A stretch of DNA of 43,650 bases from Dysgonomonas sp. 511 (GTDB taxonomy: Bacteria > Bacteroidota > Bacteroidia > Bacteroidales > Dysgonomonadaceae). Made by a program: the position numbers and the translations under genes. The stretch is from NCBI RefSeq assembly GCF_010501105.1, contig NZ_QVMQ01000023.1, forward strand, positions 1-43,650, in the 5' to 3' direction. Positions 1 through 9,514 of this stretch are shown here, piece by piece (the stretch's first letter is position 1; each line of letters starts with the position of its first letter). The notes beneath the pieces were generated by a model. It searched no databases. It was not told where the DNA came from and was given only the letters and a program-made list of their open reading frames with translations.

Positions 1-197
1 TTTCTAAGATACTAAAAATCAAGGTCTTTTCAAAATAATAACAGGCTTATTATCAGTCAATTATTTCCCTTTTTATCCTATTTTTGTCATGTACTGTGCT
101 GAACTGTTGCTTTAAATGTTGCCATGTTGTTGTGAAACTTTTGTGAAACAAAACACCGAAATACGGCAAATAAAGTTCGGAAAGTTCGGCGACATAA
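1..197. other. Intergenic start of window, no gene seen
   Basis: No convincing open frame or RNA gene was found in either strand. The stretch is AT-rich and lies downstream of the tRNA-Arg terminator on the minus strand. A gene could enter from the left of the window, but nothing here shows one. Confidence 0.5.
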
Positions 198-234
198 ACA
201 AAAAAAGAGATTTGCAAATCGCTGCAAATCTCTT
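198..234 (-). terminator. Intrinsic terminator of tRNA-Arg
   Basis: A perfect 12-bp inverted repeat (205-216 with 223-234, 6-nt loop) is followed on the minus strand by a run of T from 206 down to 200. It sits 22 bases beyond the 3' end of tRNA-Arg, in the right orientation to end that transcript. Confidence 0.85.
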
Positions 235-255
235 AATTATCTAATATTCAGTTAG

Positions 256-329
256 TGATCCGAGCGGGATTCGAACCCACGACCCACAGCTTAGAAGGCT
301 GTTGCTCTATCCAGCTGAGCTACCGGACC
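256..329 (-). tRNA. tRNA-Arg (anticodon UCU)
   Basis: The minus strand folds as a complete cloverleaf. The acceptor stem is GGTCCGG paired with TCGGATC through two G-U pairs. The D-arm is GCTCAGCTGGATAGAGC. The anticodon loop CTTCTAA reads UCU for Arg AGA codons. The T-arm is GTGGG-TTCGAAT-CCCGC and the discriminator is A. The CCA end is not encoded. It is a single-gene transcript with its own promoter (355-385) and terminator (198-234). Confidence 0.96.
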
Positions 330-354
330 TCACCTTTATGCTAAAAAGCGAGTG

Positions 355-385
355 CAAAGATAATAGATTTTAATCTTTTCACAAA
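355..385 (-). promoter_or_regulatory. Promoter of tRNA-Arg
   Basis: Read on the minus strand, TTTG (382-385) is followed after 19 bases by TATCTTTG (355-362), the Bacteroidota -33/-7 pair. It lies 26 bases upstream of the tRNA. The bases after the -7 box read CACTCG, the same as at the tRNA-Gly promoter at 33187-33218. Confidence 0.8.
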
Positions 386-430
386 TAAAATAAAAGAAAG
401 TTTTTCCCTTACTGTCTTATACCAAAAAGA

Positions 431-1144
431 TTATAGCTTCAAATAGAAATCTTTTACCAATCCTATAAACTCATCCGAATACTTATGCCGTTCTTTTTCT
501 ATAATCATATCTGTTTCGGATATAGGCAATACTACTTTCGACATTTCTATCACAATCCGTTTGTAATCCGATGTCGCAGTAGGCCTTACACTCATCATCC
601 GCGAAATGCATAAACCATTATTTTTAGCCAACAGCACCAGTTGCTCCTTATATGCAAAAGGGTAAATGATAGAAATTTTACCGGCTTCCGTTAACATTTT
701 CGAGGAGATACTAATCAAATCTTCTGCTGTCAAGCTATCCGTATGGCGTGCTATAGACCGTTTCTTATCCGGCGATTTCAATGATTGAGAGAAAAATGGA
801 GGGTTACAAATTATATGGTCAAACAGCAGGCTTGTCTCCCTATAATATTGTTGTAACGAACAGTTGTAACACCTTATCCGGTCTCCAAATGGCGAATTCC
901 CAATATTATCCCTAGCCTGTTCCACGGCATCCATATCCATATCAATCGCTTCTATAGACAGTAAAGGATTGCGTTGGGCTACCATCAAAGAAATCAGCCC
1001 GGTTCCTGTTCCGATATCCAGCACCTTATGGCTCTGGGAAATATCAGCCCATGCGCCGAGCAGCACACCATCGGTACCAACCTTCATTGCACACCGATCG
1101 TGATATACCGTAAACTGTTTAAACCGGAAATATGGATTTGGCAT
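431..1144 (-). CDS. trmN6: tRNA1(Val) (adenine(37)-N6)-methyltransferase
   Basis: This is a SAM-dependent N6-adenine methyltransferase that modifies A37 next to the anticodon of tRNA-Val. It has 237 residues, close to the roughly 245 of E. coli YfiC/TrmN6. The N-terminal stretch MPNPYFRFKQFTVYHDRCAM is characteristic of the family. The SAM-binding glycine loop DIGTGTG is at residues 43-49, and the catalytic NPPF tetrapeptide of amino-group methylases is at 114-117. A Lys/Arg-rich segment (KKRSIARH) follows and would suit RNA contact. The gene is transcribed divergently from lon across 157 bp and ends about 100 bases upstream of tRNA-Arg. Assignment of this exact tRNA substrate rests on family membership. 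Confidence 0.9.
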   Translation of the reverse strand: MPNPYFRFKQFTVYHDRCAMKVGTDGVLLGAWADISQSHKVLDIGTGTGLISLMVAQRNPLLSIEAIDMDMDAVEQARDNIGNSPFGDRIRCYNCSLQQYYRETSLLFDHIICNPPFFSQSLKSPDKKRSIARHTDSLTAEDLISISSKMLTEAGKISIIYPFAYKEQLVLLAKNNGLCISRMMSVRPTATSDYKRIVIEMSKVVLPISETDMIIEKERHKYSDEFIGLVKDFYLKL

Positions 1145-1301
1145 AATGAGTAAAGTTCTAAAATAAAAATAAATGGCAGAAAATTATAGTTAAACCCCAT
1201 GGCACGAAATTTGCTGCTAACAAGGCAAAGTTAATTAATATTCTGTACTTTTACAGAGCCATAATGAATGGTAAGGGAATATTTTATAAAAAAGACGCAA
1301 C

Positions 1302-3770
1302 ATGATGTTTTACAAGAAAAAAGACTTACTCAGTGCCGAAGATAGTAATGAGCCTGTTATTTCGATCATTACGAACGATTTCGACAATGGGGATTGCCAT
1401 ATAGACGAAGACTTGCTGACCGACGAGCTGCCTATTCTGCCTTTGCGCAATACGGTTTTATTTCCGGGGTCGAGCATGCCGATAGTTGTTGCCCGCGAAA
1501 AATCATTGAAACTGGTCAGAGCACTAAACCGCAAAAAAGGAAAATATGTCGGACTCGTCTGCCAAAGAGACGCAGATAGCGAAGATCCCGAATTAGCCGA
1601 TTTGTATTCCGTGGGAGTTATAGGAGAAATTCTCCGTGTAATAGAATTGCCCGACGATGAAAATGTGACAGTGCTTTTTCAGGGAAAAAAACGTTTCCTG
1701 CTGACTGAACTTACACAATCGGAGCCATACCTGAAAGGAAAATATATAATAAAAGAATCTGTGCCTGTATCTAAAACAGATACAGAATATAAAGCCCTGC
1801 TCGATTCTATCCGCGACTTGATGATACAAATGTTGAGACTCTATGGCGATCCGCCCAAGGAACTTATCCAACGGCTTAAATCCGAGGCAGTTTCATCTAT
1901 GCTAGTCCACTATTGCTGTGCAAACCTTCCTGTATCCGGAGCAGAGAAACAAGCATTGTTGGAAGTTGACGATGACAAGGATCGTGCATACCGCCTACTC
2001 GTTTTATTGAATCGGGAAACCCAAATGATGGAGATGAAGCTCAACATCCAGATGAAAACGCGTGAAGAGCTTAACCAACAACAAAAAGAGTATTTTCTGC
2101 AACAACAGATAAGAACCATTCAGGACGAATTGGGTGGCAACCCTCAGCAAGCCGATATAGACGAATTGTGGAAACGGGCAGAAACTAAAAAATGGAGTGC
2201 AGATGTAGCCAAGGCCTTCGAAAAAGAGATACATAAGCTCGAACGCCTACATCCACAATCTCCCGACTATTCCACCCAGTTTACATATCTGGAAACAATG
2301 CTTGAGTTGCCGTGGAATGAATATACAAAAGATAATTTCAATCTGAAGCATGCTCAGAAAGTGCTCGACCAAGACCATTTCGGACTAGAACGGGTAAAAG
2401 AGCGCATCATAGAACATCTGGCAGTATTGAAACTGAAAGGCGATCTCAAATCGCCGATTATATGCCTGTATGGCCCTCCGGGAGTAGGGAAGACATCGCT
2501 TGGGAAATCTATAGCGAAAGCACTGAACCGGAAATATGTAAGGGTATCTTTCGGCGGATTGCACGACGAATCGGAAATCCGCGGGCATCGTCGTACATAC
2601 ATCGGAGCTATGCCGGGACGCATTATCCAGAACATACAGAAAGCCGGTTCTTCCAACCCTGTATTTGTATTGGACGAAATTGATAAAATAGGCAACGACT
2701 TCAAGGGCGATCCTTCCTCAGCCCTGCTCGAAGTGCTAGATCCGGAACAAAACTTTGCTTTTCACGACAACTACCTGAACGTAGACTACGACTTGTCGAA
2801 AGTAATGTTTATCGCTACCGCGAACAACCTATCGACGGTATCCCAACCGCTTCTCGACCGTATGGAACTGATAAACGTAGGTGGATATATCATCGAAGAA
2901 AAAGTAGAGATTGCCCGCCGGCACCTGATTCCCAAACAAATGGAAAATCACGGTTTGGAGAAAGGTGTGATAGACATCCCAAAGAAGACACTGGAAAAGA
3001 TAGTAGAAAACTATACCCGTGAATCGGGTGTGCGTGAGCTTGACAAAAAGATAGCCAAAATAATGCGCAAGGTCGCGCGCAAGGTCGCTTCTGACGAAGA
3101 ATACAAAAAGACTCTGGATATTGCCGACCTGCACGAATACCTTGGCGCTGTAGAATATACAAGAGACCAATATCAGGGCAACGATTATGCCGGTGTGGTT
3201 ACGGGTCTTGCGTGGACATCGGTAGGAGGCGAAATCCTGTTTATAGAAACATCGCTAAGCAAAGGTAAAGGAGGAAAATTTACCCTTACCGGAAATCTGG
3301 GCGATGTGATGAAAGAATCGGCCGTGCTGGCTCTGGAATACATACGTTCCCACGCCAGTTACCTTAATATCGATGATAAGGTTTTTGAAAACTGGAACGT
3401 CCATGTCCATGTGCCGGAAGGGGCTATCCCCAAAGACGGGCCGTCGGCAGGTATAACGATGATAACCTCGCTTGCCTCCGCATTTACCCAACGCAAGGTG
3501 AAACCGAATCTGGCAATGACTGGCGAAATTACTTTACGTGGAAAAGTGCTGCCCGTAGGCGGTATCCGTGAAAAAATACTTGCAGCCAAACGTGCCGGGA
3601 TAAAAGAAATAATTCTTTGCAAGGAAAACGAGAAAGATATAAACGAAATAAAACCGCTTTACCTTAAAGGGCTTAGTTTTCACTATGTGACTGATATCAA
3701 ACAAGTAATAGATATCGCCCTGCTAAAAGAAAAAGTAAAATATCCGTTAGACTTGACAATAACAGTATAA
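1302..3770 (+). CDS. lon: ATP-dependent protease Lon
   Basis: Lon is a cytoplasmic AAA+ protease that degrades misfolded and regulatory proteins. The product has 822 residues, usual for the Bacteroidota version, which carries a short acidic N-terminal extension. The N-terminal substrate-recognition domain (about residues 42-245, starting [15 protein letters not shown]) precedes a coiled-coil linker. The AAA+ module has Walker A GPPGVGKT at 391-398 and Walker [12 protein letters not shown] near 451-461. The C-terminal protease domain carries the Ser-Lys dyad S715 (in GPSAG) and K758, spaced 43 residues apart as in E. coli. ATG codons at 1302 and 1305 are equivalent start choices. A strong hairpin follows the gene, so it is probably monocistronic. 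An imperfect -7 box TACTTTTA is at 1246-1253. Confidence 0.97.
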   Translation: MMFYKKKDLLSAEDSNEPVISIITNDFDNGDCHIDEDLLTDELPILPLRNTVLFPGSSMPIVVAREKSLKLVRALNRKKGKYVGLVCQRDADSEDPELADLYSVGVIGEILRVIELPDDENVTVLFQGKKRFLLTELTQSEPYLKGKYIIKESVPVSKTDTEYKALLDSIRDLMIQMLRLYGDPPKELIQRLKSEAVSSMLVHYCCANLPVSGAEKQALLEVDDDKDRAYRLLVLLNRETQMMEMKLNIQMKTREELNQQQKEYFLQQQIRTIQDELGGNPQQADIDELWKRAETKKWSADVAKAFEKEIHKLERLHPQSPDYSTQFTYLETMLELPWNEYTKDNFNLKHAQKVLDQDHFGLERVKERIIEHLAVLKLKGDLKSPIICLYGPPGVGKTSLGKSIAKALNRKYVRVSFGGLHDESEIRGHRRTYIGAMPGRIIQNIQKAGSSNPVFVLDEIDKIGNDFKGDPSSALLEVLDPEQNFAFHDNYLNVDYDLSKVMFIATANNLSTVSQPLLDRMELINVGGYIIEEKVEIARRHLIPKQMENHGLEKGVIDIPKKTLEKIVENYTRESGVRELDKKIAKIMRKVARKVASDEEYKKTLDIADLHEYLGAVEYTRDQYQGNDYAGVVTGLAWTSVGGEILFIETSLSKGKGGKFTLTGNLGDVMKESAVLALEYIRSHASYLNIDDKVFENWNVHVHVPEGAIPKDGPSAGITMITSLASAFTQRKVKPNLAMTGEITLRGKVLPVGGIREKILAAKRAGIKEIILCKENEKDINEIKPLYLKGLSFHYVTDIKQVIDIALLKEKVKYPLDLTITV

Positions 3771-3801
3771 TAGCACACTTATAATAAGTGCAGTTTTGTA
3801 G

Positions 3802-3841
3802 AGCCTGTTTAAATTTTATCGAAAATTTAAACAGGCTTTAC
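3802..3841 (+). terminator. Terminator hairpin after lon
   Basis: A perfect 16-bp stem (3802-3817 with 3822-3837, ATCG loop) sits 32 bases after the lon stop codon. It has only a short T tract after it, but the stem is long. The MFS gene starts 26 bases later. Confidence 0.75.
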
Positions 3842-3862
3842 GAAAAATGACAATAACATAAT

Positions 3863-5050
3863 ATGAACACTAACAAACTCCCAGCCCTGTGGACAAAGGA
3901 TTTTATCCTTGTCTTTGTATCCAACTTGCTTCTATTTTTCTCTTTTTACATGCTTATTCCGGTGTTGCCGCTTTACCTGATCGAAGAAATGGATACAAGT
4001 GGTTCGCTGGCGGGTATCGTACTGGCTTTATATACTATTTCGGCACTATGTATCCGTCCCTTTTCGGGCTTTTTGGTAGATATGTTCAGCCGCAAGCCGT
4101 TATACCTCATTTGCTACGGAGCTTTTTGCATTACCTTTGCCGGATACGTGGTAGGTACAACGCTGGTACTGTTCACGATCCTGCGTATATTTCACGGACT
4201 GGCCTTTGGCATGAGTACCGTAAGCGGAAGCACGGTTGCAATAGACAAAATGACATCCGAACGCCGGGGCGAAGGTATCGGTTATTTCGGTATGGCGGCA
4301 AATATAGCTATGGCTATAGGCCCTGTTGCCGGTCTTTGGATACATCAGAACTACTCGTACGACGCATTGTTTCTTGCAGCCTTTTTCTCCAGCCTTATAG
4401 GATTCTTCACTATCGTCCTTATCAAGCCGGTAAATAAGGAACCGGCCATGCCGGGAAGCAAGCAACCCATGTCTCTCGACAGGTTTATTCTTCTGAAAGC
4501 AATACCCTGTGTCGGGCTTCTTTTCATAGCAGGGCTAGGTTATGGCTCGGTATTGAACTACATGGGGCTGTATAGCGAAATGGCAGGTTATGAGAATAGT
4601 GCCGGTATCTTCTTTGTGGTTTTGGCTATGGGGATACTTCTGGCACGCCTCCTTTCGGCTAAAACGATTAATAAAGGGAAAATCGCTCTTCTGATAAAAA
4701 TAGGTAGTGTTTTCCTTATCCTTTCCTTCAGCTTGCTTGCCTTATGCAATAATACTATAATGCTCTACGTCACAGCCTTCCTGCTCGGAATAGGATACGG
4801 CTACATCAACCCGGCATTTCAGGCCATGCTTATCAATCTGGCAGAGCACAATCAGCGGGGAACGGCGAACGCCACTTATTTCACGTTCTGGGATCTCGGT
4901 ATAGGATTGGGAACAGTCATTGGGGGAATAGTTATCTCAAAGCTGAATTTCAGTTGGCTGTATGCCATCAGTTCTGCGATACTTGTACTGGGAGTTATCT
5001 ATTTTGCCGTCATGTCGGCTCCTTATTTCCAGAAGAATAAACTGCGCTGA
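3863..5050 (+). CDS. MFS transporter, drug/sugar exporter type
   Basis: This is a 395-residue, very hydrophobic protein with about 12 predicted membrane segments, the standard major facilitator size. The conserved loop between segments 2 and 3 reads GFLVDMFSRKPLY, a version of the MFS signature GxLaDrxGrkp. A glycine/alanine-rich segment (GIGYFGMAANIAMAIGPVAG) resembles motif C of proton-driven exporters. The overall pattern is closest to the AraJ/YfcJ-like exporters, but the substrate cannot be read from sequence. It starts just after the lon terminator and ends 8 bases before the convergent regulator gene, so it is likely a single-gene unit. Confidence 0.85.
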   Translation: MNTNKLPALWTKDFILVFVSNLLLFFSFYMLIPVLPLYLIEEMDTSGSLAGIVLALYTISALCIRPFSGFLVDMFSRKPLYLICYGAFCITFAGYVVGTTLVLFTILRIFHGLAFGMSTVSGSTVAIDKMTSERRGEGIGYFGMAANIAMAIGPVAGLWIHQNYSYDALFLAAFFSSLIGFFTIVLIKPVNKEPAMPGSKQPMSLDRFILLKAIPCVGLLFIAGLGYGSVLNYMGLYSEMAGYENSAGIFFVVLAMGILLARLLSAKTINKGKIALLIKIGSVFLILSFSLLALCNNTIMLYVTAFLLGIGYGYINPAFQAMLINLAEHNQRGTANATYFTFWDLGIGLGTVIGGIVISKLNFSWLYAISSAILVLGVIYFAVMSAPYFQKNKLR

Positions 5051-5058
5051 CAAGGCGG

Positions 5059-6561
5059 TTAAGGGACTTTCATTATTTCCGAAAACGATGCCGGAAATGG
5101 CGTTCCATACATATTTTCATAATCTTTGGCAAACCTGCTATAGCTGCTGTTGGCTATAGATCGTTTTCCCATATTGGTCAGGGCGATGCATTTCATAGCC
5201 AATGCACTCTCGTTCAGCGAATCGAGGTTGAATATAGTATCGGCAATCTGCACAAGTAGCCTGTCGTCTTCTTTTATATTGGGTAGTTCTGACAAATTCA
5301 GCAGATTGTCTATCAATTTGTCCGATATTTCGGCTTTGAACGGGTCGAGCCATTCGTAGCTGCATTCCGGCAGGAATGATCCGCGGCGTACGACAGACAC
5401 CAGTTCCATTATCTGCGGCTTGTTGAGGCTCTCGTTCCTTAAGAGGAATAATATCCTGACATAGTCGCAATATATATCGTCTTTTATTTCAATCCTGATA
5501 TTATGAGGATTAGTAACTATTTCGTATCCGCCCACGGTATCGAGTATGCCTTTCAGCTTGCCGATGTTTACAGCACGGTTGTTATTAGCACTTTGCTGCT
5601 CTTTGTCGAACCACAAAATCTCTTTGAGCAACCCTGTAGTAATACCCTTGCTGTCTTTTTGCGAATACAGGAGTAAAAGCAAGAACAGTTCTTTGAGCAA
5701 AGGCGTGAAGCGTGAAGATATATCATTCGAATCCTTGTCCAATACCTCGAATTGCTTGAACAGGAAAACGGCGCTCTTGTCCACTTCTGCTATCGCGTCT
5801 ATATCTGCTTCGGGATGAAATACAATGTCCTCATCTACATCTTCTTCTCCCGCATTTTCTATCTGTCGCAATTTCTTTTGTTTTCTTTTCCTTATTATAA
5901 TATAGGCAAAAATGAAAATGTCGAGAACGACGATTACTATAATCCAAAGTAGAGTTGAGTTTTCCCCTTCTTCTATTTCTTTTTGTTCCAGGATATCGGG
6001 GTCAGACGATATGTTCGACAACCTGAGAGCCGAGGCGGCATGCTGGTTTGCCCTGCTCTTGTTGTCGAAGGCTCCCAATACGATTTTATAGTCTGCATGA
6101 GGTCTTAATCCCAAACGGTTCTCGATCAACACTGTATCTTTAACCTCTATTGTCATCTGGTCTGATTTAAGATCTACAAGGAAACTGAATGGTAGTGATT
6201 CCTTCTGGAAATCTTCTTTTAAGATACCTAGCGACCGCCTCGACAGCTTATCTTTCGATATAATTAATAGTTCGCCCGAAGAATCGTTCTGTATGCTGAG
6301 TATAACATTTATTTCCTGCTTATTGATGTCGGTAATGCGGAGCAGGTATTCGAGATACTGCTCGTATCCTTTTTGCAGGGAGGCATCGAATGCTAATTTT
6401 ATATCGTTATTGAACCTGAAAAAACGATTTTTGTTTAATGCTGTGCCGGATATGTAATTGGTGGACTTTTGCTCCGGCTCATCTTGTGCAAAAATGTGCA
6501 GGGCTGGTGTAAAAAAGAATAAAAAAATAAATAAGCAAAATATATATTTCTTAAATATCAT
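5059..6561 (-). CDS. Membrane-tethered SARP-like transcriptional regulator
   Basis: This is a one-component signal-transduction protein. Residues 1-26 form a signal peptide (Lys-rich start, hydrophobic core, FAQ at the cleavage site). Residues 27-200 are a predicted periplasmic domain with the beta-rich, LamG/concanavalin-like pattern seen in related Bacteroidota sensors. One membrane span lies at about 204-222, followed by a basic stop-transfer stretch RKRKQKK. The cytoplasmic part begins with an acidic linker. Next comes a winged-helix DNA-binding domain (about 284-360) containing LLKELFLLLLLYS, LKEILWFDKE and NNRAVNIGKLKGIL, and then a TPR-like transcriptional activation domain. The ATG at 6561 gives a clean signal peptide; an upstream in-frame ATG at 6594 adds 11 residues. 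It is divergent from the LRR lipoprotein gene, its most likely target. The beta-propeller found in longer relatives is absent. Confidence 0.78.
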   Translation of the reverse strand: MIFKKYIFCLFIFLFFFTPALHIFAQDEPEQKSTNYISGTALNKNRFFRFNNDIKLAFDASLQKGYEQYLEYLLRITDINKQEINVILSIQNDSSGELLIISKDKLSRRSLGILKEDFQKESLPFSFLVDLKSDQMTIEVKDTVLIENRLGLRPHADYKIVLGAFDNKSRANQHAASALRLSNISSDPDILEQKEIEEGENSTLLWIIVIVVLDIFIFAYIIIRKRKQKKLRQIENAGEEDVDEDIVFHPEADIDAIAEVDKSAVFLFKQFEVLDKDSNDISSRFTPLLKELFLLLLLYSQKDSKGITTGLLKEILWFDKEQQSANNNRAVNIGKLKGILDTVGGYEIVTNPHNIRIEIKDDIYCDYVRILFLLRNESLNKPQIMELVSVVRRGSFLPECSYEWLDPFKAEISDKLIDNLLNLSELPNIKEDDRLLVQIADTIFNLDSLNESALAMKCIALTNMGKRSIANSSYSRFAKDYENMYGTPFPASFSEIMKVP

Positions 6562-6664
6562 TACTATTGCAACTATAATCTTATGGCTAAACAATATTAA
6601 TACAAAAATTTGATTATAACGCTATATTTTAATATTTATACGGAAATTATCTCTTAAAGTTTTG

Positions 6665-6703
6665 TATTAATAGCCTTGTTCACGATTTATTAATAGCCCT
6701 GTT
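6665..6703. repeat. Tandem 16-bp direct repeat, candidate operator
   Basis: Two copies of TATTAATAGCC(T/C)TGTT lie at 6665-6680 and 6688-6703, with 15 of 16 bases identical. Their starts are 23 bp apart, about two helical turns. They sit just upstream of the -7 box of the LRR lipoprotein gene and between it and the divergent regulator gene. SARP-type activators bind direct repeats, so a regulator site is a reasonable inference. Confidence 0.6.
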
Positions 6704-6715
6704 TAGTATCAGTTT

Positions 6716-6723
6716 TATATTTG
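6716..6723 (+). promoter_or_regulatory. -7 box of the LRR/dcuC/iadA block
   Basis: TATATTTG fits the TAnnTTTG consensus and lies 27 bases upstream of the ATG at 6751. No good TTTG occurs at -33. That position is occupied by the second copy of the 16-bp direct repeat, as expected for an activator-dependent promoter. Confidence 0.6.
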
Positions 6724-6750
6724 TAACCAGAAATTTAAACTAGCGATACC

Positions 6751-7995
6751 ATGAAAAGAATTTTTACCTGCTGTCTCTTATTGATGGCTTTGATCAGTTT
6801 TCTTATTTCGTCGTGTTCGACCAACGATGTCAGCATGCCGGAACTGACGGACAACAATGTTGAAATAAAAGACCAGGCATTGGGAGAATACTTGCTTTAC
6901 CTGAAAGCCGCCGGAGTAAGCATGGCAGATGAAGAGGGCGTGAAGAAATATTATGTCGATACCGAGGTTGCCCTTAAGCAAACAGCCGCGCTCAACTTGA
7001 GCAAATCGTCGAATAATATAAGCAAACTGGAAGAAGCCGGGCTGGAAACAGCAGCCATCAAAATTAAAGATGTAGATGAATTGCAGTTCTTTGCAAATGT
7101 GACCGAACTTACGCTTACATCCAACGAGATAGAAAGTATCGACCTCTCTAATTTGACCAAACTGGAATCGCTCACACTCAACAACAATCTGATAGGATCA
7201 TTAGATTTAAGCAAAAATACGGAGCTTAAAACACTCACTTACACAGCTAGCTCGAAAGCTACTGCTGACCAGAAGCTAAAGACAATAGACTTGTCGCACA
7301 ACACAAAGCTTACTTCTGTAGACCTTTCTAAGCACAGGGATGAGCCATTCCCTATTCCTCTCGAAATCTTTAACCAGTTGACGACTGCTAAAGGTGTGAA
7401 AGCTGACGATGGCAGCGGCGAGACAGAAGGATATAAAATTGCGGATGAAGCATTTGGCGAATATCTTCTATTCCTGAATGTGGCAGGGGTAACGGAAAAA
7501 ATAGAAAATACATCGGGTACGACTACCTATTCATACTATATCGACACCGAAGAGGCTAAAGCATATACAGGAGTTTTGAATTTGAGCAAGTCGTCGGGTT
7601 CTATCACAACACTGACCAATGCAGGAGTAAGGACAGCTTCCTCGAAAATAAAGAATGTGGATGGGCTGCAATATTTCATAAATGCCACAGGACTGACCCT
7701 TACATCCAACGAAGTGGAAAGTATCGACCTGACTGCTTTAACTCAATTGGAGACACTCAACCTGAACAATAATTTTATAGGGTCGCTCGACCTGACTAAG
7801 AATACAGAGTTGACCACTTTGTCGTACACGGCCAGTAGCAAGGTCACAGGCAGCCAGATATTACAGTCGATAGATTTGTCTAAAAACACCAAACTGAAGT
7901 CTGTAGACTTATCTAAGCATGCAAATGCGCCATTTCCTATTCCGGCTGCTATATTCAACAATCTCACTACAGCCAAAGGGGTAGTTTCTCAATAA
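6751..7995 (+). CDS. LRR lipoprotein with an internal duplication
   Basis: This is a 414-residue lipoprotein. The signal peptide ends in the lipobox LISSC, so it should be lipid-anchored, probably in the outer membrane. The mature protein is two homologous halves (about residues 40-222 and 226-414). Each half runs from GEYLL(Y/F)L..AGV, through ALNLSKSS/VLNLSKSS and LTLTSNE(I/V)ESIDL, to FPIP..IFN.LTTAKGV. Short leucine-rich repeats of the Bacteroidota type (LDLSKNTELKTL) fill the centre of each half. No catalytic motif is visible, so a ligand-binding or surface role is likely. It is first in a co-directional series with dcuC (17 bp gap) and iadA, and it is divergent from the regulator. Confidence 0.8.
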   Translation: MKRIFTCCLLLMALISFLISSCSTNDVSMPELTDNNVEIKDQALGEYLLYLKAAGVSMADEEGVKKYYVDTEVALKQTAALNLSKSSNNISKLEEAGLETAAIKIKDVDELQFFANVTELTLTSNEIESIDLSNLTKLESLTLNNNLIGSLDLSKNTELKTLTYTASSKATADQKLKTIDLSHNTKLTSVDLSKHRDEPFPIPLEIFNQLTTAKGVKADDGSGETEGYKIADEAFGEYLLFLNVAGVTEKIENTSGTTTYSYYIDTEEAKAYTGVLNLSKSSGSITTLTNAGVRTASSKIKNVDGLQYFINATGLTLTSNEVESIDLTALTQLETLNLNNNFIGSLDLTKNTELTTLSYTASSKVTGSQILQSIDLSKNTKLKSVDLSKHANAPFPIPAAIFNNLTTAKGVVSQ

Positions 7996-8012
7996 ATAAA
8001 AAAGGATTGATT

Positions 8013-9383
8013 ATGACAATAATAGGAATTATAGTATCCTTACAATTTATAATAATAGCAGCATACCTGTTGTTCAAAAAATATCATCCGCAGGCTGTAC
8101 TGATGATCTGTGGGCTGATGATGGTAGGTATAGGTATGCTGATGAACTTCTCGGTACCCGAACTCAGCGAAAGTACAGGCTCGTCTTTCTTCGACCTCTT
8201 CCGCCGTATTCAGGAATCTATGGTCGGACGCTTGTCGGGCGTAGGGCTTATGATTATGGCAATAGGCGGGTTTGTCGCCTATATGAAACATATCGGGGCA
8301 AGCGAAGCATTGGTGTATATCTCGATGCAACCATTGTCGGTGATGAAGAAATACCCTTATCTGGCATCCATCCTCGTCATACCTATCGGGCAGCTGCTTT
8401 TCATCTGCACCCCGTCGGCTACAGGTTTGGGGCTGCTTTTGGTGGCATCTATCTATCCTGTTCTTGTAGGATTGGGCGTAAGCCGTCTCTCAGCCGTTTC
8501 GGTTATTTCGGCATGCACCATATTCGATATGGGGCCTGCATCGGCAAATACGGCACGGGCGGCCGAACTGATAGGCAAAAGTAATGTAGCCTACTTTATC
8601 GAAGACCAGCTGCCAATCACTATTCCGGCCACTATAGTGCTGATGATAATATACTATTTCAGCAACAAGTATTTCGACAAAAAAGATAAGGCGGAAAAAG
8701 AGGAGGTAAAGAAAGAAGATTTCAAACTCAGCGCACCGCTTATCTACGCCATACTACCTATATTACCGTTGATACTGCTGATTATATTTTCCCGCTTCAT
8801 CGAACTGTTTCCCGACAATCCGATAATACTGGATACCACTACAGCAATATTCATCTCAGTAACGGTTGCCTTTGTTTTCGAACTGATACGCAGACGCAAG
8901 GCGCAAGAAGTATTCGCCTCGCTCAAGATATTCTGGGAAGGGATGGGGAAAGTATTTGCTACCGTGATCACGCTGATCGTTGCCGCCGAAATATTCTCTA
9001 CAGGGCTTATCAGCCTGGGATTTATCGACGGGCTGGTAGATGTATCTACTCACCTCGGGTTGGGAGCAATAGGCATCGGCATCCTTATTGCCGTCATCAT
9101 CTTCCTTGCCTCCATGCTTATGGGTAGCGGCAATGCTTCGTTCTTCTCCTTCGGGCCTCTTGTGCCGGATATAGCTACAAAACTTGGCGTAAAAGCAGCC
9201 GACATGATTCTCCCTATGCAATTGGCATCGAGCATGGGGCGTGCCACTTCACCCATTGCAGGGATAATAGTAGCAATATCGGAAATAGCAGGAGTATCGG
9301 CATTCGACCTGGCGAAAAGAAACCTCATTCCTTTGATTATTGGGCTGATATTCATTCTTGTCTATCATTCTATTTCTATCTGA
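8013..9383 (+). CDS. dcuC: DcuC-family anaerobic C4-dicarboxylate carrier
   Basis: This is an inner-membrane secondary carrier of about 456 residues with some 12 membrane segments, matching the E. coli DcuC length. Family landmarks are GVGLMIMAIGGFVAYMKHIG near residue 75, SATGLGLLLVASIYPV, and GSGNASFFSF near residue 370. In E. coli, DcuC mainly exports succinate during fermentation and can exchange C4-dicarboxylates. The ATG at 8013, preceded by AAAAAAGGA, is a better start than a TTG six bases upstream. Next to iadA, whose substrate yields aspartate, a role in aspartate, fumarate or succinate exchange is plausible. Peptide transport is an alternative that I cannot exclude. Confidence 0.85.
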   Translation: MTIIGIIVSLQFIIIAAYLLFKKYHPQAVLMICGLMMVGIGMLMNFSVPELSESTGSSFFDLFRRIQESMVGRLSGVGLMIMAIGGFVAYMKHIGASEALVYISMQPLSVMKKYPYLASILVIPIGQLLFICTPSATGLGLLLVASIYPVLVGLGVSRLSAVSVISACTIFDMGPASANTARAAELIGKSNVAYFIEDQLPITIPATIVLMIIYYFSNKYFDKKDKAEKEEVKKEDFKLSAPLIYAILPILPLILLIIFSRFIELFPDNPIILDTTTAIFISVTVAFVFELIRRRKAQEVFASLKIFWEGMGKVFATVITLIVAAEIFSTGLISLGFIDGLVDVSTHLGLGAIGIGILIAVIIFLASMLMGSGNASFFSFGPLVPDIATKLGVKAADMILPMQLASSMGRATSPIAGIIVAISEIAGVSAFDLAKRNLIPLIIGLIFILVYHSISI

Positions 9384-9405
9384 CATGGAGGTTTATAATA
9401 GTTGA

Positions 9406-9492
9406 CAAGTAAACAAGACACAAGTAGACGAGTTTTCACTACAGATTGTGTCAACAAAGAAACAAAAGAAATACTAGTATCTTGTTCACTTG
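9406..9492. repeat. Imperfect inverted repeat upstream of iadA
   Basis: CAAGTAAACAAGACA at 9406-9420 pairs with TATCTTGTTCACTTG at 9478-9492 (13 of 15), enclosing 57 bases. The word ACAAGT recurs within the stretch. It occupies most of the dcuC-iadA gap and could fold in the mRNA leader of iadA. Confidence 0.45.
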
Positions 9493-9514
9493 TATCTCAT
9501 TTAAAATAAATTTT

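Noticed and set aside
9446..9514. An upstream TTG start for iadA
   Set aside because: The extra 23 residues have no similarity to IadA, and the ATG at 9515 matches the family start.
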